Source: Streptomyces sp. NBC_01237
GTDB taxonomy: Bacteria > Actinomycetota > Actinomycetes > Streptomycetales > Streptomycetaceae
Assembly (NCBI RefSeq): GCF_035917275.1
Contig: NZ_CP108508.1
Span: forward strand, 1,364,001 to 1,428,000
Direction: 5' to 3'
Length of the DNA stretch: 64,000 nucleotides
The translations under genes and the position numbers were made by a program. The notes under the pieces are model-generated. The model was not told where the DNA came from and did not search any database. It saw nothing but the letters and a program-made list of their open reading frames with translations. Of the stretch, positions 9,375-17,800 are shown piece after piece. How positions within the stretch are numbered: the first letter of the stretch is position 1; every line of letters begins with the position of its first letter.

Positions 9375-9424
9375 GCACGCGGCCCGTACCCCCTGCCGGT
9401 CGGACGGGGGTACGGGCCGCGTGC
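9375..9424. terminator. Bidirectional terminator between the Mpo1-like gene and cvnD
   Basis: Perfect 19-bp arms (9375-9393, beginning GCACGCGGCCC, and 9406-9424) flank a 12-nt loop. It lies between two convergent genes, so it can end transcription from both sides. No T-run follows, which is common in streptomycetes. Confidence 0.88.
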
Positions 9425-9434
9425 TGTCCGGGTG

Positions 9435-10040
9435 TCAGGTGGTGGCGGGTTCCCTGGGCCGGCCGGCGCGGGCCAGGGCGTTCTCGACCACCGTGACGAG
9501 CACATCGCGTACGGAGGACCGGTCGCGTGCGTCGCACACGAGGACCGGCACCCCGGGGTCGAGGTCGAGCGCCGCCTGTACCGTCTCGGCGGGGAACCGG
9601 TCCGCTCCCTCGAACACGTTGACCGCCACGGTGAACGGGATCGCCCGGCGCTCGAAGTAGTCGACCGCCGCGAAGCAGTCCTCCAGTCGCCGGGTGTCCG
9701 CGAGGACGACGGCGCCCAGGGATCCCTGGGCCAGTTCGTCCCAGAGGAACCAGAACCGGTCCTGGCCCGGTGTACCGAAGAGGTACAGCACCAGGTCCTC
9801 GCGGAGCGTGATCCGTCCGAAGTCCATGGCCACCGTGGTGGTGGTCTTGCTCTCGACCCCCTCCAGGTCGTCCACGGGGCGGCCCGCCTCGCTGAGCCTC
9901 TCCTCCGTGCGCAGCGGTCTGATCTCGCTGACCGCACCCACCAATGTCGTCTTGCCCACTCCGAAGCCGCCCGCCACCAGGATTTTCAGGGTAACGGGCT
10001 CAACGGGCCGCCTTTTGCGGCTAGAGCGCCCGAAGGCCAT
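9435..10040 (-). CDS. cvnD: Conservon GTP-binding protein CvnD
   Basis: Last gene of a conservon. The 201-residue small Ras-like GTPase has the P-loop GGFGVGKTT (residues 24-32), a switch threonine stretch ESKTTTTVAMDFG, and FGTPGQDRFW as the G3 motif. The G4 motif is VAVNVFEG rather than NKxD, as is usual in this family. Conservon GTPases work with CvnA to CvnC at the membrane in a sensor complex likened to eukaryotic receptor-coupled G proteins. Its start lies 20 bp inside cvnC, which indicates translational coupling. Confidence 0.94.
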   Translation of the reverse strand: MAFGRSSRKRRPVEPVTLKILVAGGFGVGKTTLVGAVSEIRPLRTEERLSEAGRPVDDLEGVESKTTTTVAMDFGRITLREDLVLYLFGTPGQDRFWFLWDELAQGSLGAVVLADTRRLEDCFAAVDYFERRAIPFTVAVNVFEGADRFPAETVQAALDLDPGVPVLVCDARDRSSVRDVLVTVVENALARAGRPREPATT

Positions 10041-10467
10041 TGATCACCTCGCGAAGAATGTTCACGTCCGGCAGCTCGGCCGGCGGAACGGGACGGGTTA
10101 CGTGCACCAGTTCGTCCTCGACGAGATCGCCCACCAGCACCCGTACCACCCCTACCGGGAGGTCCAGGCCGGCGGAGAGCTCGGCGATCGACTGGGGCAT
10201 GTCGCTGCACAGTTCGACGATCTCCACGTGTTCCGGGGAGAGCGTCTGGTCCCGGCCGGGGTCGTCGGCCGCGGGTTCGGGGACGACGACCGCGATCAGG
10301 TCGAGTCGGTGGCGGGACGCGCTGCTGGTACGCCCCCGGGTCATCGCGTACGGACGGACCACCGGTCCCGCGTCCGCGTCGTACCAACGTGAGGACGGGG
10401 GGCCGCCGGGGGCGTCCGGAGTGCCGGGGACGGTGCCGCGGGAGGAGTCAGCGCTCATGCCATCCAC
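10021..10467 (-). CDS. cvnC: Conservon DUF742 protein CvnC
   Basis: A 148-residue DUF742 protein. It has a Pro/Gly-rich N-terminus, then VVRPYAMTRGRT and a C-terminal winged-helix-like region (PQSIAELSAGLDLPVGVVRVLVGDLVEDELV). This family bridges the kinase-like CvnA and the GTPase in conservons. I chose GTG 10467, which directly follows the cvnB stop and has GGAGG four bases upstream; ATG 10458 is an alternative. Confidence 0.93.
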   Translation of the reverse strand: MDGMSADSSRGTVPGTPDAPGGPPSSRWYDADAGPVVRPYAMTRGRTSSASRHRLDLIAVVVPEPAADDPGRDQTLSPEHVEIVELCSDMPQSIAELSAGLDLPVGVVRVLVGDLVEDELVHVTRPVPPAELPDVNILREVINGLRAL

Positions 10468-10911
10468 TCACCCTCCGGCGGACAGACCGCTCGTCCGTGG
10501 GGCGTTGGCCAGATGGGCCCCCACGCGTTTGACCATCAGCGTCATCTCGTACGCCACCTGGCCCACGTCGGAGTCGGCATCGGCGAGGACGGCGAGACAG
10601 CTGCCGTCGCCGGCGGCGGTGACGAAGAGGAACGCCTCGTCGAGTTCGACGACGGTCTGGCGTACCCGGCCGGCGTCGAAGTGCCGCCCCACGCCCTTGG
10701 CGAGGCTGTGGAAACCGGAGGCGACCGCGGCCAGATGCTCGCTGTCCTCCCTGGTCAGGTCCTGCGAGGTGCCGGTGGCGAGACCGTCACTGGAGAGCAC
10801 GAGTGCTTTGCGGATACTGGCGACACGCTGCACGAGTTCGTCGAGCAGCCAGTTGAGTTCGCCGGACCCCTGACGTTCGGAGTTGTGTGCTGCGGCGTTC
10901 GGTGCGGTCAT
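10468..10911 (-). CDS. cvnB: Conservon roadblock/LC7 protein CvnB
   Basis: A 147-residue roadblock/LC7-domain protein (ELNWLLDELVQRV, then ALVLSSDGLATGTSQDL), similar to MglB, the GTPase-activating partner of MglA. In the conservon it is the likely regulator of CvnD. Its ATG overlaps the cvnA stop by 4 bp (ATGA), and its stop abuts the cvnC start, so the four genes form one tight operon. Confidence 0.94.
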   Translation of the reverse strand: MTAPNAAAHNSERQGSGELNWLLDELVQRVASIRKALVLSSDGLATGTSQDLTREDSEHLAAVASGFHSLAKGVGRHFDAGRVRQTVVELDEAFLFVTAAGDGSCLAVLADADSDVGQVAYEMTLMVKRVGAHLANAPRTSGLSAGG

Positions 10912-13751
10912 CGACCGTCCCCTCCCGGAGTGGTTCCTGGTGCTGTATCGCCGGGGCCGGTCACGTCCTCGGCGTTCTGCCGACGGCCGCGCTGCCAGCC
11001 TCGTTGGAGCGAAGCCATACGGTCGCGTACTTCGTCCGCGTCGCGCTCGATGTCGTCGGCGCTGTCCACGGGGTCCTGATGGGGAGACCGGTCGCCGGAA
11101 TCACCACGGAGCTGGGGGGCGAGACTCGCCTGCCGGACCCGTTTCGGCAGACCGCCCACGGTGTCCGGGGCCGGCGGTTCCCCGGGGATCCGGAGCTCGT
11201 GGGGAGCCTCGGCCGCCTTGGGTGCGTACGGGCCCTCCGGTGCGCGGGAGGTGCCGGTGTGCGCGACCGGGCCGGTCGTCGTGCGGGACCGGCCACGGGA
11301 CGATGTCCCGGACTCCTCGCCCATGGGCCGGGCGCGGCCCGCGTCGTCGACCCGGCGCCCCCGGTCGGTGACGAGCGTCGGCGGCTTGCGGCGGGGCAGC
11401 GGCACCGGGCCGGCCGGCCGCATGGGGCGGACGTCCGCCGTCGCGCCGCCGTGGTCGTGGGCCTGCTGGTGCTCGCGGTCGCCGTCACGGCGCAGATCCC
11501 TGGCGCGGAAGATGCCACCGCGTTCGCTCTCGGTGTCCTCCAGGTCGAGGACGCCGTCGAGGACGGGACCGAGCGCCGGGTCGAGGGACCGGTCGAGCGG
11601 GCCGTTCGCGAAGTCCAGCGGTCCGACGGGGCCTTCGAGTTCGATGGGGCCGTCGAGGACGGCCGGGTCGGTGAGACCGGTGGGGACGGGCGACAGGGAC
11701 GTGGCTCTGCCGGTGCCGCCCGCCGCGCGGTCCTCGCTCTCCGGCATGCCGTCCCTCCTGGCCTTGTCGCTGCCCGGCGCGCCGTCCGCCGGGCGGCCGC
11801 CGATGATCGCCCGCTCGGCCCGGCGGTCGAGGCGGAATCCGGTGCCGTGGGTGTCGGGGGCTTCGGTCAGCAGGGCCGCCGGGATGAAGACGACCGCGGT
11901 CGTGCCTCCGTACGGCGACTTCTGGAGGGAGACCCGGACGTTCTGGCGCTGGGCGAGGCGGCTGACCACGAAGAGGCCGAGCCGGTCGGTGTCGGAGAGT
12001 TCGAAGTCTGGGGTCTCGGCGAGCCTCAGATTGGCGTCCAGCAGCACGTCCGGGGCCATGCCGAGGCCGCGGTCGTGGATTTCGAGGGTGAAGCCGTTGG
12101 AGACGCGTTCGCCGTGCACCTGGACCGCGGTGTGCGGCGGGGAGAACACGGTGGCGTTCTCCAGGAGTTCGGCGATCAGGTGGGTGAGGTCGGCGACGGC
12201 CGGGCCGCCGACGCCGATCCGCGGCAGCCGCCGGACCTCGATGCGCTCGTAGTCCTCCACCTCGGCGACCGCGGCCCGCACCACGTCCATCAGCTGGATG
12301 GGCTTGCGCCACTGCCGGGACGGGGCGGCCCCGGAAAGGATCACGAGACCTTCGGCGTGACGCCGCATGCGGGTGGTGAGGTGGTCGAGGCGGAACAGGT
12401 CGGCCAGCTCGTCGCTGTTCTCGGTGCGGCGTTCCATGGCGTCCAGGAGCGTCAGCTGGCGGTGCAGGAGCACCTGGTTGCGGCGGGCGAGGTTGACGAA
12501 CACCTCGGAGACGCCGCGGCGCATGTCCGCCTGTTTGACGGCGGCCTCGACGGCGGCCCGCTGGAGGGTGTTGAGGGCCTGGCCGACCTGGCCGATCTCG
12601 TCCCGCTCGTACTGGAGGTGCGGTGCCTCGGTCTCGACGTCGACCTGTTCCCCGGCCGCGAGCCGGCGCATCACGCTCGGCAGCCGCACCCCGGACACCT
12701 CGTGGGCGTCCTTGCGGAGCCGGGACAGGTCGCGAATCAGCTCACGGCCGATGCGGACGGAGACGAAGACCGAGACGAGCAGGGCGAGGAAGCCGAGGAC
12801 GCCCGCGACACCGGCCTGGATGAGGACCCGGTAGCCGGCCGGTTCGGCGCGGTCCTGGAAGCGGTTGGTCATCTCGGTGGAGTCGTTGGCCAGCCGGTCC
12901 AGTACGGGCGGGGCCACCTCCTGCCACCGCTCGGCGTCGACGGTGCCCGGCTCCTTCGCCGGACCGGCGTCGATCAGCGTGCTCTCCGCCGTGCGCAGCG
13001 GTTCGGTGTCGGGGCTGCCCCAGTACTGCTCGACGCGCCGGCGTTCCGACTCGGGCAGGAGCTCCAGGTTGGTCTCGTACAGCAGCTTCCGGTTGGCGAC
13101 GAGGTCGGATATCGCGCGCAGGTCCGGGGCGGTGAGGCGGCCCGCGATCAGTCCGGAACCGATCAGCGCGTCCTCCCGGGACAGCATTTCACGGGCCCGG
13201 GAGATGCCGACCAGGGCGCGGACCTGCTTGTCCATCGACACGTTCTCCATGGTGTGGAGACCGTTCAGGAAGCGGTAGCAGGGATCGACGAGGCCGTTGT
13301 AGAAGTCCAGGGCCTGGGTGCGGCTGATGGTGCGTCTCTCGACCGAGTCGCGAAGGGCGTCGAGGCCGTCGACGGCGCTCAGGATCGAGTCCAGCTGGGT
13401 CTCGGCCGCGGGGCGCAGCGCGTCACGGATGTCCGTCTGCTGTGCGGTGTCCCTGACCTCCGCCACGACCCGGTCGGTGGCGGCGCGCTGGCGGCGCAGC
13501 AGGGGCAGGGCGTCGGAGGCGCGGGGGTCGGCGAGGAAGGCGAGGGTCTGGCGGCGTTCTCCCTGCACCGCGCGGACGGTCTCCTCCAGGGGGTGGCCCA
13601 CCTTCTCCACGATGGCGCTCGCGTTCATCAGGTCGTTGGCCTGACGGCCGGTGAGGAAGGTGGCGAAGACCCAGAGGCCCGTGAGGGATACGAGCGGCAC
13701 CAGGAGCAACGCCACGATCTTCCTGCGGATGGACTTCCCGCGAAAGCGCAT
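10908..13751 (-). CDS. cvnA: Conservon sensor kinase-like protein CvnA
   Basis: A 947-residue membrane sensor, first gene of the conservon. In order it has a membrane segment at residues 10-30 (KIVALLLVPLVSLTGLWVF), an extracellular nitrate/sulfonate-sensing (NIT) helical domain with VQGERRQTLAFLADP, a second membrane segment near 330-350 (AGVAGVLGFLALLVSVFVSV), a HAMP-like linker, a dimerisation helix with LHRQLTLLDAMERR, and a GHKL ATPase domain (ELLENATVFSPPHTA, DRGLGM, GLFVVSRLA). A disordered tail of over 250 residues follows. CvnA proteins resemble histidine kinases, but no response regulator lies here. The ATG at 13751 follows GGGGGAGGCC. Confidence 0.94.
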   Translation of the reverse strand: MRFRGKSIRRKIVALLLVPLVSLTGLWVFATFLTGRQANDLMNASAIVEKVGHPLEETVRAVQGERRQTLAFLADPRASDALPLLRRQRAATDRVVAEVRDTAQQTDIRDALRPAAETQLDSILSAVDGLDALRDSVERRTISRTQALDFYNGLVDPCYRFLNGLHTMENVSMDKQVRALVGISRAREMLSREDALIGSGLIAGRLTAPDLRAISDLVANRKLLYETNLELLPESERRRVEQYWGSPDTEPLRTAESTLIDAGPAKEPGTVDAERWQEVAPPVLDRLANDSTEMTNRFQDRAEPAGYRVLIQAGVAGVLGFLALLVSVFVSVRIGRELIRDLSRLRKDAHEVSGVRLPSVMRRLAAGEQVDVETEAPHLQYERDEIGQVGQALNTLQRAAVEAAVKQADMRRGVSEVFVNLARRNQVLLHRQLTLLDAMERRTENSDELADLFRLDHLTTRMRRHAEGLVILSGAAPSRQWRKPIQLMDVVRAAVAEVEDYERIEVRRLPRIGVGGPAVADLTHLIAELLENATVFSPPHTAVQVHGERVSNGFTLEIHDRGLGMAPDVLLDANLRLAETPDFELSDTDRLGLFVVSRLAQRQNVRVSLQKSPYGGTTAVVFIPAALLTEAPDTHGTGFRLDRRAERAIIGGRPADGAPGSDKARRDGMPESEDRAAGGTGRATSLSPVPTGLTDPAVLDGPIELEGPVGPLDFANGPLDRSLDPALGPVLDGVLDLEDTESERGGIFRARDLRRDGDREHQQAHDHGGATADVRPMRPAGPVPLPRRKPPTLVTDRGRRVDDAGRARPMGEESGTSSRGRSRTTTGPVAHTGTSRAPEGPYAPKAAEAPHELRIPGEPPAPDTVGGLPKRVRQASLAPQLRGDSGDRSPHQDPVDSADDIERDADEVRDRMASLQRGWQRGRRQNAEDVTGPGDTAPGTTPGGDGR

Positions 13752-14253
13752 GGCCTCCCCCAGATAGACCCCGCACCGCGGGGGTGGTGTTCCGTCGGTC
13801 CTGCTTCGACGTCCGCCGCTCGTGCGCCGACGTCCGTCGGTCGGCCTTGCGTCGGCGACCGTCGGTCCTGCGTCAATAAACGGCGCGAGCCTACTACTGA
13901 CACACAGGCAACTCGAAGGCACGTCCGGATGATTTTTCAGCCGCCCCAAGGCGATTTGATCGTGAGTTGTCCTGGTATTCCCTGAGATGAAATTCGCGAA
14001 AGCGACAGAGGATGCGTGACAGAGCGCCGTATACCCGCGCGTGGCAGTTGGCTGGAATTTTTCGCTCCGTGACGATCCGGCCTTCCTGGGGGCTTTCCGC
14101 GGGAATCTTCGGGACTGTTCGTTCGTCCTTCTGTATGGGGGTAGATGGCACAGCGGGGCCTGCGCGGCACAACGGACTCGATCCGTCCGCGTAGAACGGG
14201 CGCAAGCCGGGCAGCCACCCTGAAGTCGGACAGTGGTGGGGAGTTGAAGGTCC
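13752..14253. other. Divergent intergenic region, no gene supported
   Basis: About 500 bp between cvnA and the plus-strand membrane-protein gene. The stretch around 13900-14010 is more AT-rich than the neighbourhood and contains the short palindrome TTCGCGAA near 13992. Both promoters are expected here, but I cannot place either with confidence. Short open frames at 14012-14223 lack convincing start sites and coding bias. Confidence 0.6.
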
Positions 14254-14724
14254 TTGAACACGGACGAGCGCCGGAAGACCGGGAGACCGGCCGTCGCCGC
14301 GACGGCCGAGACCGCACGGGGGGCTCGGATTCCTCGGCAGTTGTGGGTCGAGGAGCCGGCGTCGAAGAGACGGATGCCTGACGCGGTACGGACATCGGCC
14401 GTGCGGGCCGTACTGATCATGTCGCTCACGCTCATCCAGGCCATGGTGGCGTTTCTGTGCACCCTGACGGGTTCCTGGCTCGCCTTCCCGATGGTGCTCG
14501 GCGGAGTCGCCGGCACGGTGGTCGCGACCTGGTCCGTGCTGGATGTCTGGGTGACGCGTCAGGTGTGGAATCAGCGCAACGGTGTGGTGTCCGTGCCCAG
14601 CAGCACGGCGCGGCGGATGCGCCGCGAGCGCCGCCGGGCACGACGGGCGGCACGAACCGCGGAGCGGGACGGTACAGGGATACGGCAACGCCGGGAGAAG
14701 TCCGGCGACCTGTCCCGGGCCTGA
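14254..14724 (+). CDS. Small membrane protein with basic tails
   Basis: A 156-residue protein with a charged N-terminus, two membrane segments (about residues 50-72, VRAVLIMSLTLIQAMVAFLC, and 76-97, WLAFPMVLGGVAGTVVATW), then WVTRQVWNQRNGVVSVPSS and a very Arg-rich C-terminus. The family is common in streptomycetes as far as I recall, but its function is unknown. The start is uncertain: TTG 14254 has GGAG and AAGG upstream, while ATG 14374 would give a shorter protein that keeps both membrane segments. Confidence 0.7.
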   Translation: MNTDERRKTGRPAVAATAETARGARIPRQLWVEEPASKRRMPDAVRTSAVRAVLIMSLTLIQAMVAFLCTLTGSWLAFPMVLGGVAGTVVATWSVLDVWVTRQVWNQRNGVVSVPSSTARRMRRERRRARRAARTAERDGTGIRQRREKSGDLSRA

Positions 14725-14766
14725 GAGCCCGTGACCCAAGAGCCCGTGGCCCACGAGTCCGGGGCC

Positions 14767-14797
14767 GGCCCCACGTCGCTGTACGGACCGTGGGGCC
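14767..14797. terminator. Hairpin between convergent genes
   Basis: GGCCCCACG (14767-14775) and CGTGGGGCC (14789-14797) form a 9-bp GC-rich stem with a 13-nt loop between the membrane-protein gene and the end of the MukB-like gene. Confidence 0.65.
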
Positions 14798-14815
14798 GCC
14801 GCCGGGCGGTCCGGG

Positions 14816-17800
14816 TCAGCCGGTGGTCGGCTCCGGGCTCTGGACGTCCGCCGCCGCCGGGGCCGACGTGCTCCGCTTGAACATGCGGGTCGCCGTGATC
14901 TCGCCGTGGACCGCCTCGCCGTCCGGGTGCTGCTGAGGCAGTCCGGGCCGCAGGTGCTCCTCCACGCTGATGTACTTCAGTCCCGCCCTGAGGTCCGCGT
15001 CATTGCGCAACCTGATGACCAGCGGGAATTCGGCCAACGCCGTCGTATCGAACAGCCCGGTCGTGTACAGCAGCTGGACACCGAGCGCGTCCGACACCGC
15101 ACGCTGGAGCTCCAGCAGATAGGTCGCGTTGGCGCGGCCGATGGGGTTGTCGAGGAACAGCGTCCCGGCGTGCCGGTGCTGGTGACGGTCGCGTCCGCGG
15201 TCATTGCTGCGCAGTGCTGCCATCGTGCAGTAGAGGGCGATGGCGGCGGTGAGCAGCTGGCCGCCGGAGAAGACGTCACCCATCTGTCCCACCGGGACCC
15301 GCTCGGCGCGGAGCACCGCGTCCGGCTTGAGGATCTCCACCGCGATGCCCTTGGGCTGGAGCGCCGCCTGAACGCCGCGCAGCAGCAGGGACATGCCGTC
15401 GCGGCGCAGGTCGGAGTTCTTCTTGAGCGCGGCGCGCGTGGCCTCGTCGACGACTTCCCCGAGGCGTTCGGTGAGCGTGGCCTGGTCGGGCTCCTCGAAG
15501 CGGATCCGGAGGAACTCCTGACCCGACCACTCCCCCAGCCCTTCGGGGAGCTGCGAGAGCCGCTGTGCCGAGCGGAGGGTGGTGAGGGCGGACTCCACGA
15601 GGCCACGGAGCCGGTCGACGATGGAGTCGCGGTTGCGCTCCAGTTGCACCAGTTCGTCGGTGAGGACGCGCAGCCGGGGGGCGAACGCGGCGGCCCACTT
15701 CTCCGCGTGGTCGGGCAGCGCGGCGGCCGGGAGCTCACGGATCTGCTGCCGCGCGGGGGTGCGCACCTGTTCGTAGCGGGTGGAGTTGGCGTGCCGTACG
15801 AGGATGTCGCTCGCTTCCCGTACGGCGCTCTCGGCCGCCGAGAGGTCGCCGGCGCAGCCGCGCAGGGAGCGGCGGGCCTCGGTGGCGGACTGCCGGGCCT
15901 CGTCGAGGCTGCCGGGATACGTGTCGGGGCTCTCCGCGTCGTCGTCCGCGCTGTGGTCCCTGAGCAGGTCGCGCAGGAGCGCGGCGGTCTCGTCGAAGCC
16001 GCCCGCCGAGTCCTCCGCGGTGCGGTGGGCGTGCAGCAGATCGGCGTGGAAGGCGCGGGCGGTGTCCAGGGCCGCGGTGGCCAGGGCCCGTTCGGCCGTG
16101 GCCGTACGCAGGAGGCTCTGGGCCTGCTCGGCGTCGGCCGGGACCAATTCCTCGGGCAGCTCGGTGTGGCGTGCTTCGTCGTCCTGCGGTGCGAGCCTTT
16201 CCGCTTCGCCGCGCAACCGGCCCAGCTGTTCGCTGGCGGTGGAGGCGCGGGTCTCCAGGAGCTGGACGAGGGACTCGGCCCGGGACGCGGCCGCCTGCCG
16301 GGAGGGGCCGTCGGCGCCGTCGGTCCCTTCGAGGAGCTGGGCGGCACGGGTGCGGACCTTGTTGGTGAGGCGGTCCAGCTCGGCGAGCGCGGCGCTCTCG
16401 TCGCTCTCCGCACGGGCCTGTTCGGCGCGCAGGTCGGCGCCGACGCCCACCTTCTCGTAGAGCTGGGACGCGGCCCGGTACGCCTCGCGCAGGGTGGGCA
16501 GGGCGGTGCGGACGCGGTCCGCGTCGGGCTCCGGAAGCACTTCCGGGGCACCGGCGATCTCGGTGCGTTCGGCGCGCAGGGCACGGGCCGTACGGCGGGC
16601 GTCGTCCCCGGCGCGCTGGGCGGCCCGGCGGTCCTCGTCGGCGGCACGGGCCCGGTCCAGACAGACGGTGGCGCGGGCTTCGGACTCGGCGGCCTCGTCG
16701 ACCAGTTCGCGCAGGCGTGCCTGCCAGCCGGCTCGCTCGCGGAGGCGGAAGGCGAGCCCGGCGAGGGCGTCGGCGGCGCGGCGGGCGCGCTGGGCGGCCT
16801 CCTGGCGTTCGTCGCGGACGCGGGCGGTGTCGGCGGCGGCCTCGTCGGCCTCGGCGCGGACGGTGCGGGCCTCGGCGAGTGCGGCCTCGGCCGCTTCGGC
16901 GGCGGTACGGGCGGTGGCGGCGGCGGTTGCCAGCTCGGCGAGCATGCCGGGCGGGCAGTCGGCGCGCCAGGAGCCGATACGGGCGGCGAGCGAGCGGTCG
17001 CCGGCGAGGCGGGCCGCGAGGGTCCGGATGTCCTCGTCGCGGGCGGAGGCCCGGCTCCTGAGCGCCTGCCGCTCCTCGTCCGCGGCGTGCTCGTCGTGCA
17101 TGGCCGGGTTCGGCGGGACCAGGAAGACGCCGTCCGTGTGCGCGTCCGGCCCGGTGCCGGGGGCCGGGACGGGGGCGAGGAGCGCCGCGGTGGTGCCGAC
17201 GGCGACGGCCGAGCGGGGCAGCAGGGCCGCGGCGCCCAGGACCTCGCGGGCGCGGGCGTGCGAGTCGGGGTCGGTGATCACGACGCCGTCGACGAGCTCG
17301 GGGCGGGCGGCGAGCACCGCGGCGTGGTCGGCCGGGTCGACGGCCTGGGCGAGGTAGCGCCAGCCGGGCAGGGCGGGGATGCCGTGCTCACCGAGGTATT
17401 CGACAGTGGCGAGGACGTCGGGTCCCGGCGGCAGCAGACCGCCGTCGCCGAGCGCGCCGAGGATCCGCGCGTCGTCGGCGGCCGCGGTGCGCAGGTCGAA
17501 GAGCCTGCGCTCGGCGGCGGCGACGCCCTGGTCGAGGAGGTCCCGCAGTTCGTCGGCGCTGCGGTCGAACTCCTCGGCGCTCAGGGGCTGCTGTGCGGTC
17601 GCGGACCGGTCGTCGACGGCGACCGTTCCCTGGCGGTCGGGGCCGGACGCGGTGGACCGGGCGTCGTCCTCCCGGATCCCGGTGGTCTCCCGGATCCCGG
17701 TGGTGTCCCGGTGCGCGGTGCCGTGCGGGTCGCCCGTGGCCGGGTCCGGTTCGGCCCCCGGAGCGTGGGCGCCGCGGCGGGGGTGCGGTACCCCGGAGGC

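Noticed and set aside
10887..13985. A 1032-codon plus-strand open frame antisense to cvnA
   Set aside because: It shadows a well-supported conservon kinase gene and has no recognisable domain.
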